Shown here in pieces: positions 33,318-41,200 of a stretch of DNA of 58,308 bases; the stretch's first letter is position 1; every line of letters starts with the position of its first letter. The stretch covers positions 1 to 58,308 of the forward strand of contig JBDRZL010000013.1 of the NCBI GenBank assembly GCA_039803925.1, read 5' to 3'. The notes beneath the pieces were generated by a model. That model searched no databases. It had not been told where the DNA came from and saw nothing but the letters and a program-made list of their open reading frames with translations. Source of the DNA: a candidate division WOR-3 bacterium. Lineage in GTDB: Bacteria; Hydrothermota; Hydrothermia; Hydrothermales; JAJRUZ01. The position numbers were made by a program, and so were the translations under genes.

Positions 33318-34265
33318 ATGAGAGAATTCAAATTGGGAAAACCTACAAGAGCAGCTTACGGAGAGGCTCTTTTAAAACTCGGTGAGGAAATTGAAGAAAT
33401 AGTGGTTCTTGATGCTGATCTTTCAAAGTCAACTCATACTTATCTTTTTGCTGAAAGGTTTCCTGAAAGATTTTTTAATTTTGGTATAGCAGAGGCGAAT
33501 ATGGTAGGAGCAGCAGCAGGTCTTGCAAGGTGTGGGAAAATTCCTTTCTGCTCTTCTTTTGCATGTTTTATGGTTAATAAAGCTTATGAGCAGATAAAAA
33601 TTTCAGTTGCAGGAAGTAATTTAAGTGTTAAATTTGTGTCATCTCACGGTGGAATTTCAGTTGGTGAAGATGGGTTTACACAGCAGAGTATAGAGGACAT
33701 AGCCCTTATGTGTACATTTCCTGGTTTTACTGTAATTGCTCCCTGTGATGAAGTTTATACTCAGTGGGTTATAAGGGAGGTGGCAAATAGAGAAGGTCCA
33801 GTATATGTAAGAACTCAGAGACCTAAAGCTCCAATAATTTATGAAAATGGAAATAACTTTAAGTGGGGAAAATATATAAAGCTTGAAGATGGAGAGGATG
33901 TTGCTATTTTTACCTATGGTTTGACAGTTGCTGAGTGTTTAAAGGCTCATGATTTATTAAAAGAGAAAGGAATAAAGGCTCTAATTTTTGATGCTCCCTT
34001 TATTAAGCCCCTTGATGAGGAAACACTTTTAAGGGTAGCAAAAGAGGTTGGAAAAATAGTAGTTGTAGAAGAGCATTTAAAGGATGGTGGTCTTGGTTCA
34101 AGAATTGCAAGTTTTTTAAGTGAAAGAAATCCTGTTCCAATAAAAATTATAGCGATAGAAAATACTTATGGAGAATCGGGAAAACCTGAGGAGTTATTTG
34201 ATAAGTTTGGAATTTCTTATAAAAGAATTTTTGAGAAGCTAATAGATTTTGTTAAAAAAACTTGA
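33318..34265 (+). CDS. transketolase, C-terminal (pyrimidine-binding) subunit
   Basis: A 315-residue partner of the upstream subunit. It contains the catalytic Glu region (FNFGIAEANMVGAAAGLARCGKIPFCSSFACFM), SHGGISVGEDGFTQQSIEDIALM and EGPVYVRTQRPKAP, then a C-terminal transketolase domain (VAIFTYGLTVAECLKAHDLL). It starts immediately after the N-terminal subunit's stop (TAAATG), so the two are made in equal amounts. Related DXS/acetoin dehydrogenase E1-beta folds are less likely given the partner. Confidence 0.95.
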   Translation: MREFKLGKPTRAAYGEALLKLGEEIEEIVVLDADLSKSTHTYLFAERFPERFFNFGIAEANMVGAAAGLARCGKIPFCSSFACFMVNKAYEQIKISVAGSNLSVKFVSSHGGISVGEDGFTQQSIEDIALMCTFPGFTVIAPCDEVYTQWVIREVANREGPVYVRTQRPKAPIIYENGNNFKWGKYIKLEDGEDVAIFTYGLTVAECLKAHDLLKEKGIKALIFDAPFIKPLDEETLLRVAKEVGKIVVVEEHLKDGGLGSRIASFLSERNPVPIKIIAIENTYGESGKPEELFDKFGISYKRIFEKLIDFVKKT

Positions 34266-34299
34266 TTTTTTATATTTTTTTACTTTATCTTTTAAATAA

Positions 34300-34372
34300 G
34301 GGGCCGTAGCTCAGCTGGGAGAGCGGCAGGCTGGCAGTCTGCAGGTCGTGGGTTCAAATCCCACCGGCTCCA
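34300..34372 (+). tRNA. tRNA-Ala (anticodon GGC)
   Basis: A class I tRNA: acceptor GGGGCCG/CGGCTCC with one G-U pair, D-arm GCTCAGCTGGGAGAGC, anticodon stem-loop GCAGG-CTGGCAG-TCTGC (anticodon GGC), T-arm GTGGGTTCAAATCCCAC, discriminator A, no encoded CCA. The next gene's ATG is only 10 nt after the 3' end. Confidence 0.96.
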
Positions 34373-34382
34373 TCTTAAAAAA

Positions 34383-35546
34383 ATGAAAAAGATTATGAAT
34401 ATTTTGGCAATTATCTTTACAATATTTTGTGCAACACAGGAAAAGATTAAAAATCAAGATATAAGGGAAGAAGATAAAGTTAAAGCAAGGCATCTTTATA
34501 TAAGAGCAAGTGCCTATCTCAATCAGGAAAGGTATAATGAGGCAATTCCTTTACTTAATGATGCAAAAGCACTTGACCCTTATTTTGTTGAAGCTTATAT
34601 TGCCCTTGGCAATGCTTATTTATCTTTGAAGGATACACTCAAAGCAAAAGAGAATTTTCTTGAAGCTACAAAAATTTCTCCTAATGATAAAAGAGGCTAT
34701 CAGGGTCTTGGTTTTCTTTATGGTGTTTATTTAAAAAATTATGAAAAGGGTATATATTTTTATAAAAAGTCCTATGAAATTGATAAAAGTGATCTAAATG
34801 TTCTTCTTGTAGTTGCCCGTTTGTTTGAAAAAATAAATAAGGATAGTGCTGAATTTTACTATAAAAAAATATTAAGTATTAATCCTGAAAATCCTGAAGC
34901 ACTCAAAAAATATTTAAATTTTTTAGTTGAAGAGAAAAGATTTAATGAGGCTCTTATATACGCAAATAGAGCTATAGAAAAATTATCAAATGATGAGACA
35001 GTTATGGAAAGTGCATTTAAAGTTTACATACAGATGGGAGAAGCAAAAAAAGCAATTGAAATTGCAAATGAATTAATTAAGAAAAATCCTGATGATTATG
35101 TTTATTATCTGATGAGGGGAACTGCTTATGCCTCTCTCAATAATTATAAAAGTGCCTTATCTGATTACAATAAAGCTGAAAGTTTGAATCCAAAAAGTGT
35201 GGGTGTTTATATTAGAAAGGCGTTACTTTATAACGAGTTAAAGGATTATAATAAATCTTTGATAGAAGGTAAAAAAGCTCTTGATTTACAACCAAAATCT
35301 GAGGAAGTTTTATCTGCAGTATATTATGTAATAGCCGAAAGTTACAAAGGTCTTGCTTTAAACTCAGAAGAGAAAAAAGATTGGGACCAGGCTCTTGACC
35401 TCTGGGAAAAAGCAAAAACCTGGTATTCAAGAATTTACTCTCTTGGTGATACTCCTTACAGAGATTATTCTTTAAAAATGGTTGATTATACGAGTAAAAA
35501 ATGGGAAAAAGTAAAAAGGATTAAACTGGGTATTGATGAGGGATGA
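34383..35546 (+). CDS. TPR-repeat protein, exported
   Basis: A 387-residue protein. The hydrophobic start MNILAIIFTIFCATQ looks like a signal peptide with a Cys, but the residues before the Cys (TIF) do not make a good lipobox. About eight tetratricopeptide repeats follow (LYIRASAYLNQERYNEAIPLLNDAKALDPY; AYIALGNAYLSLKDTLKAKENFLEATKISPN; YLMRGTAYASLNNYKSALSDYNKAESLNPK). TPR arrays mediate protein contacts, and an envelope assembly role is plausible since the next genes include a membrane protein and an Omp85 protein. The start lies 10 nt after tRNA-Ala without a Shine-Dalgarno sequence. The stop overlaps the next ATG by 4 bp. Confidence 0.88.
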   Translation: MKKIMNILAIIFTIFCATQEKIKNQDIREEDKVKARHLYIRASAYLNQERYNEAIPLLNDAKALDPYFVEAYIALGNAYLSLKDTLKAKENFLEATKISPNDKRGYQGLGFLYGVYLKNYEKGIYFYKKSYEIDKSDLNVLLVVARLFEKINKDSAEFYYKKILSINPENPEALKKYLNFLVEEKRFNEALIYANRAIEKLSNDETVMESAFKVYIQMGEAKKAIEIANELIKKNPDDYVYYLMRGTAYASLNNYKSALSDYNKAESLNPKSVGVYIRKALLYNELKDYNKSLIEGKKALDLQPKSEEVLSAVYYVIAESYKGLALNSEEKKDWDQALDLWEKAKTWYSRIYSLGDTPYRDYSLKMVDYTSKKWEKVKRIKLGIDEG

Positions 35547-35908
35547 AAAGAGGTGGTCTTTTGAGGTCAATTTTAATTATAGTTCTCCTTTTAGTTATTA
35601 TCATCTATGGAGGCTACGAGCCTTTTCTTTCCTTTATGGGATACTTATCCTTAAAGGAAAAATTAAATGAAATTGCAAAATTTTCAAGAATGCATAAAGA
35701 TATAGAAGAAGTGAGAAACAGAGTTCTTGAAGAACTTTCTCAAAGCAGATTTTATTTTAATCAAGAAGATGTTGGTGTTTATTACGAGGGAGAAAATATT
35801 GTAATAAATGCAAAGTTTTCTGATACTTTAAAGTGGTTGGGAAATTATATAGTAAAACCCATAAATTATAAAGTGGAGGTGAAACGCCTTCCCGTTAGTA
35901 TCGACTAA
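35543..35908 (+). CDS. small single-pass membrane protein (DUF4845-like)
   Basis: A 121-residue protein with one N-terminal membrane helix (SILIIVLLLVIIIYGGYEPF) and a short extracytoplasmic alpha/beta domain (MHKDIEEVRNRVLEEL, VGVYYEGENIVINAKFSDTLKW). The layout resembles DUF4845/pseudopilin-like small proteins but no family is claimed. It is coupled to the TPR gene (ATGA overlap). Near its 3' end lies a strong ribosome-binding sequence GGAGGTGA (35876-35883), apparently serving the HNH gene that follows. Confidence 0.7.
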   Translation: MKRGGLLRSILIIVLLLVIIIYGGYEPFLSFMGYLSLKEKLNEIAKFSRMHKDIEEVRNRVLEELSQSRFYFNQEDVGVYYEGENIVINAKFSDTLKWLGNYIVKPINYKVEVKRLPVSID

Positions 35909-35918
35909 ATCAAAAAAA

Positions 35919-36422
35919 ATATTAAGTGGAAAGGTTCTTGTCTTAAATCAAAACTACGAACCTCTTTCTCTTTGTTCTGTTAAAAGAGCAATTGTGCTTA
36001 TTTTACTAAAAAAAGCAGAATGTGTTGTGAGTAAAAACAATAAAAAGATAAGATCCCAGTATATTGAGATAAATGTTCCTTCTGTAATAAGAATAAAGAG
36101 ATATGTTAACTACAGACCTTACAATGTGCCTATTAATAAAAGAAACATTATGAGAAGGGATAAATATACCTGTCAGTATTGTGGAAAAAAAGGTAATGAT
36201 TTAACAATTGATCATGTTATTCCAAAAGATAGGGGAGGTAGAGATACATGGCAGAACCTTGTTACCTGTTGTAAAGAATGTAATTTAAAAAAGGGAAACA
36301 AAACTCCAAGGGAGGCTGGAATGAAATTGATAAAAAAACCTAAAAAACCCACTTACTTTCATATTCTTTTTTCAGAAGAAGAAATTCCTGATGAAAATTG
36401 GAAACCTTATTTATTTCTTTGA
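35919..36422 (+). CDS. HNH endonuclease family protein, start unresolved
   Basis: The C-terminal half is a clear HNH nuclease: CQYCGKKGNDLTIDHVIPKDRGGRDTWQNLVTCCKECNLKKGN, with two zinc-binding CxxC pairs and the catalytic DH of DHVIPKDRGG. The conserved N-terminus of this group (KVLVLNQNYEPLSLCSVKRAIVLIL) is open upstream of the GTG at 35994, so that GTG is too late. In frame back to the stop at 35880-35882 there is no ATG, GTG or TTG; the ATA at 35919 is only a placeholder. Such proteins occur widely as lone chromosomal genes with unknown role. The 3' end overlaps the Omp85 gene by 25 bp. Confidence 0.8.
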   Translation: MLSGKVLVLNQNYEPLSLCSVKRAIVLILLKKAECVVSKNNKKIRSQYIEINVPSVIRIKRYVNYRPYNVPINKRNIMRRDKYTCQYCGKKGNDLTIDHVIPKDRGGRDTWQNLVTCCKECNLKKGNKTPREAGMKLIKKPKKPTYFHILFSEEEIPDENWKPYLFL

Positions 36423-37750
36423 TTTTTGTTTTACCAATAAAACAAATAGAAATAAAGGGAATTACCCCTTTTCTTGAGAAAAAGTGTATAGAAATTTTAA
36501 AGAAATTTGAAAATTTAGAAGCAAGTAAAGAAAATCTTGATAAACTTACAGAAGAACTTTCTTTATTTTTTTTAAAAGAAGGTTATCCTAATGCAAGGAT
36601 AAGATTTACTGGTTTTGAGGAATATGAAGATGGTTTAAAAATTTTTATAAATGTTTCAGACCTAAATTATTTCATTATTAATGATATCATTTTTGATAAA
36701 AATATAAAGACCAAAAAGAAAATATTTTTACATTTTTTCAACTTAATACAGAAACCTTTTAATATACAAGATTTTGAAAAAGGTAAAGAGAAATTAAAAA
36801 GGTTTGGTTTTATAAATGTGAGAAATTTTGAATTAAGAAAATTTGGAGGATTAAATTATCTTTATCTTGATATACACGAAAAACCTTCAAACAGTTTTGA
36901 AAGTTTTCTCCTTTACGATAATAAAAGGAAAACTTTTGCAGGTAAGATTGAAACGGAAATAAATAATATATTTGGTGATTTAAGAAGTTTCTTCTTAAGA
37001 TGGGAAAGATTTAGTGAAGGAAAAGCTGATTTTGAAGTAAAGTATACAGAACCTTTTATTTTTAATTTTGATATTTCAATTTCACCCCATTATAATTTAT
37101 TTCAGAGAGATTCTTTATATATCAAAGAAAATCTTGGTTTAAAAATAAGTTATTTTTTTGAGAGAGTAAAATTTTCACTAATATATGACTATTTTGAAGA
37201 AATTCCCTTTCTGAAAACTTCAAGATTTATTAGCTCCAGTGGTTCGGAAATTGTTATTGGAGAAAAGAGTTTTTTACCAACAAACATATATTTTTTCTCA
37301 TTAAGAGGTATTCTTTTAAAGGGGAAAGGTATCTCCCATAAAGCAATAACTGATTTAATTTTAATGAAAAATTTTATGAGATATTTTTATTCTTCCTTTG
37401 AAATTTATTCTGGATTTTTAAATTTTTTAAAAGATACTATTATTTCTGAGTATTTCTTTTTAGGTGGTTTTAAATATCCAAGAGGGTATAGAGAGGAGGA
37501 GTTTATTGCAAAATTATTTTTTACCTTTGTTATAGAAAATTATATTAACTTTAAAAATTTTTCTTTTTTTCTCTTTTATGATTACTCAAAAATGAAGTTA
37601 ATTTCAGAGGAATACATAAATAAAATTGGTTATGGATTTGGATTCTCAGGATTTGAATTTAATACTTATTTTAAAATTTCTTTTGCTTTTCCCTACAAGG
37701 AGAGTTTACAATCAACAAAGGTTCATTTTTTTATAAAAAATTACTTTTAA
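36398..37750 (+). CDS. Omp85-superfamily outer membrane protein
   Basis: A 450-residue protein with short signal-like start, one or two POTRA-like domains (about 20-165: IKQIEIKGITPFLEKKCIEILKKF ... FFLKEGYPNARIRF ... KGKEKLKRFGFINVRNFEL), and a barrel (about 170-450) that ends in Phe. FLGGFKYPRGYREEEF contains the conserved (V/P)RGF/Y motif of loop 6 in Omp85 proteins (BamA, TamA, FhaC). It is much smaller than BamA (about 800), so it is not the main assembly protein; a TamA-like or partner-secretion role is possible. The start is TTG at 36398, inside the HNH gene; no good Shine-Dalgarno sequence is seen. Confidence 0.85.
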   Translation: METLFISLIFVLPIKQIEIKGITPFLEKKCIEILKKFENLEASKENLDKLTEELSLFFLKEGYPNARIRFTGFEEYEDGLKIFINVSDLNYFIINDIIFDKNIKTKKKIFLHFFNLIQKPFNIQDFEKGKEKLKRFGFINVRNFELRKFGGLNYLYLDIHEKPSNSFESFLLYDNKRKTFAGKIETEINNIFGDLRSFFLRWERFSEGKADFEVKYTEPFIFNFDISISPHYNLFQRDSLYIKENLGLKISYFFERVKFSLIYDYFEEIPFLKTSRFISSSGSEIVIGEKSFLPTNIYFFSLRGILLKGKGISHKAITDLILMKNFMRYFYSSFEIYSGFLNFLKDTIISEYFFLGGFKYPRGYREEEFIAKLFFTFVIENYINFKNFSFFLFYDYSKMKLISEEYINKIGYGFGFSGFEFNTYFKISFAFPYKESLQSTKVHFFIKNYF

Positions 37751-38109
37751 CCCAGTATCTCTTTTATTTTGGACAAAGTTTTTTTCGCTTCAATCCTTGC
37801 TAATCCAAGATTTTGAATTGTACCTGAAAGAACAAGAAGAAAGTAAACTTCATTATTGACAGGTCTAACAAGAACTGTGTATTTTTTTGTTGTAAATAAT
37901 ATTTCATTCAATTCTCCACCTTCAATACTATCTACAGCTCTTGAGACAACACCTATTATATTGGCGATTTCAGCATCAGCAACAGCTGGGTCAAATTGAG
38001 CTTCCTTGATATGCTGTGAAAGAGCTATCCCATCACTTCCAACACAGGAGGCATAAATTGCTCCTTCAACTCTTAAAACAATTTCTTCAAGTATTTGGCC
38101 TAAGTTCAT
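37747..38109 (-). CDS. Roadblock/LC7-domain protein (MglB-like)
   Basis: A 120-residue single Roadblock/LC7 domain: LGQILEEIVLRVEGAIYASCVGSDGIALSQH, then AEIANIIGVVSRAVDSIEGGELNEILFTTKKYTVLVRPVNNEVYFLLVLSG. Bacterial members such as MglB regulate small Ras-like GTPases that set cell polarity. No GTPase gene is adjacent. It is convergent with the Omp85 gene (4-bp overlap). Its start has no Shine-Dalgarno sequence; TATAAT (38118-38123, minus) lies 8 nt before the ATG. Confidence 0.9.
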   Translation of the reverse strand: MNLGQILEEIVLRVEGAIYASCVGSDGIALSQHIKEAQFDPAVADAEIANIIGVVSRAVDSIEGGELNEILFTTKKYTVLVRPVNNEVYFLLVLSGTIQNLGLARIEAKKTLSKIKEILG

Positions 38110-38186
38110 TTTTAAAAATTATATTTTACAAGGATTAGAACCAATAAAATTATTTTATTTTATTTTATTCAAATTTTACAAATTAC

Positions 38187-38216
38187 TTGACAAAAAATTT
38201 TTTTTTATTTTATAAT
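38187..38216 (+). promoter_or_regulatory. promoter of the 1703-residue secreted protein gene
   Basis: TTGACA (38187-38192), 18-bp spacer, TATAAT (38211-38216): perfect sigma70 boxes. The leader is about 20 nt with a weak ribosome site (AAAGGG) before the ATG at 38244. Confidence 0.8.
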
Positions 38217-38243
38217 TATTTAAATTAATTAAAAGGGTAAATT

Positions 38244-41200
38244 ATGAACAGAATATATAAAATTTTTTGGTATTTTATGTTATTTAGTTCTCTAAATGGT
38301 TTAACTTGGCAAACTCAGGTGGTAGATGCAACAGGAAATGTAGGGAAATATACATCAATTAAAATTGATAATCAAAATAGATACTATATCTCTTATTATG
38401 ATTCTACAAATGGGGATCTAAAATTTGCTTATTATGATGGTTCAATTTGGAAAATTGAAACAGTTGATGGATTATTATCAGATGTAGGAAAATGGAGTTC
38501 AATCTCCCTTGATTTAAATAATAGACCGCATATTTCTTACTATGATGTAAGTAATAGAGATTTAAAGTATGCTTATTATAACGGATTATTCTGGGTTATA
38601 GAAACAGTTGATAATATAGGAAATGTGGGGCAGTTTACTTCTATTTATGTGGATCAAAATGGGATTCCCCATATAAGTTATTTTGATAATACAAATACTG
38701 CTCTTAAGTATGCCTATAAACCTACTTCCTCATGGATTATAGAGACAGTTGATAATTCAGCTAATGTAGGAAGATATACCTCCATTATTGTAGATGAAAA
38801 TGGAAAAGTTCATATAAGTTATAATGACCAGACAAATAATGCTTTGAAATATGCAACAGGTAATTATGGAAACTGGCAGATTCAAACCATTGTAAATAAT
38901 CAGTATGGTAGTTTTACCTCTATTTCTCTTGATAATAATAATTATCCTTTTATTTCTCATAGAAAATATGGAGGTCAAGGGTCAGAAGGTCTTTATTTAC
39001 ATTTTTTTAATGGAAATACTTGGCAGTCAAGGGGGATTGATCTACCAGGCGGGGGTTCTCTTAACGGAAGATGGACATCAATAAAATATGATAAAACAAG
39101 TAGAAATGTTTGGATAAGTTATTATAATGGGGATAATGGGGACCTTAAAGTTGCTTATTCCTTTGATTATCCCAATTATAATACATTTAATGTATTAACA
39201 ATAGATACAACAGGTGATGTGGGTATGTCTTCATCTCTTGCTCTTACCACTTATGGAACACCTGTTATAGGTTATTATGATGCTACAAATCAGGATCTTA
39301 AAATTGCAGAACTCAGAGATGTTGACCCGCCTTCAGCCCCCTTAAATTTAACCGCAAATGGTGATAACCCCTCACCATGGAATAATACAGGAATATTTGA
39401 ATTAAACTGGGTAAATCCTCAAGATGAAAGTGGAATAAAAAGAGCCCTATATAAACTTTATTTAGCACCCACTTCTAATTTTGATACAACAGGGACATTG
39501 AAAGCTAATTCTCCTGATACAGTTCAAATTAATACAGAAGGTATTGTTCCTCTGTATTTATGGCTTCAGGATAATGCAGGTAATTTAAACTATAACAATT
39601 ACTCTGTTGTTTACTTGAGATATGATATTTCTAAACCTATAAATTCAAAAACAAAAATAAACATAAAATTTTCAAATACATCCACCTATACCATCTCATG
39701 GACAAAAGGAAATGATTTGGGAAATCCACCCTCAGGTATTATGGGTTATAATGTTTATTACAGAGATGGAAATGGACCTTGGACTTTATGGCTTTCTAAT
39801 CACCCTGATACACAGGAAATTTTCACCGGATTGGACGGACACACATACTTTTTTGAAGTTACCTCTCTCGATAGTGCCTATAATGAAGAAATTGGATCAT
39901 TTCTCCCTGAGGATACTTTATCTTTTGATTTAACTCCTCCTTCTGCTCCTCAAAATCTTTATGCAAATGGTTCTTCACCTTCACCATGGACAAATAACTC
40001 TCAATTTATTATAACATGGGTTGAACCAAGTGATTTTTCAGGAATAAGAAAAAGGTTTTTTAAACTCGGTTCCCCACCAAATTCCTCTTTTGATACAACA
40101 GGAACATTTCATAAAAGTCCTGATACTGTTACTATTTCTTCAGAGGGTATAATAGATCTTTATCTTTGGTTTGAGGATTCTGCTTCAAATGTTAATCATA
40201 ATAATAGAGGGAATGTTAAATTGAGGTATGATATAACAAAGCCATTGAATTCATCAGTTAAGATTCCTGAAAAATCTACGAATCAAATTAATTATATTAT
40301 AAACTGGTCAAGGGGCTCTGATAATCTATCAGGTATAAAATTTTATGAACTCTATTACAAGGTTAAAGGTGGAACATGGAATCTGTATCAATCAAATATA
40401 ACTGATACCTTTATAAGTTTCAATTTTTCAATTACTGATACTTTTTATTACTTTGAAGTTATTTCTGTTGATAGCGCAGGTAATAAGGAAATTTTAACAG
40501 GGTTTGCAGAGGATTCAATATTTGTTGATTTTAAAGCACCATCACCACCTTTAAATTTACTTGCCAATGGCTCAAATCCTTCGCCCTGGACAAATATTAA
40601 TAGATTTATTATAACATGGACTGAGCCTTATGATATATCAGGCATAAGAAATAGATTCTATAAGTTAAATTCACCTCCTTTTAATCCTTATGACACTACA
40701 AGTAGTTTTCATAGAAGTCCGGATACTTTGAGTGTAGATCAGGAAGGTATAATTCCTTTATACCTCTGGCTAAGTGATTCTCTTGGTAATATTTCTCACA
40801 ACAATTCATCTTCCTGTAATCTAAGATATGATAAAACAAAACCTTTGAATGCAACCTGTAATATTATAGAGTCATCTACGAATCAGTCAGTTTTCCCTGT
40901 TAAATGGACAAAGGGTTCTGATAATTTATCCGGTATAATACATTATGAGCTTTACTATAGGGTAAAGAATTCATCATGGATTTTATATGCTGACAGTATA
41001 GTTGATACTTTTATAAATTTTCAGGCATCACTTTATGATACTTTTTATTATTTTGAAGTTATTTCTGTTGATAGTGCAGGTAATAAGGAAGTTTTAATGG
41101 GTATTCCCGAAGATTCTATTTATGTGGGAAATATAGTGCCTCTTCCGCCTCAAAATATTCTTGCAAATGGTTCAAATCCTTCTCCTTGGACAAAAGATAC

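Noticed and set aside
34311-34493. Minus-strand 60-codon ORF
   Set aside because: It is antisense to tRNA-Ala and the TPR gene start; its GFEPTTCRLPA-like text is the well-known false translation of tRNA antisense.
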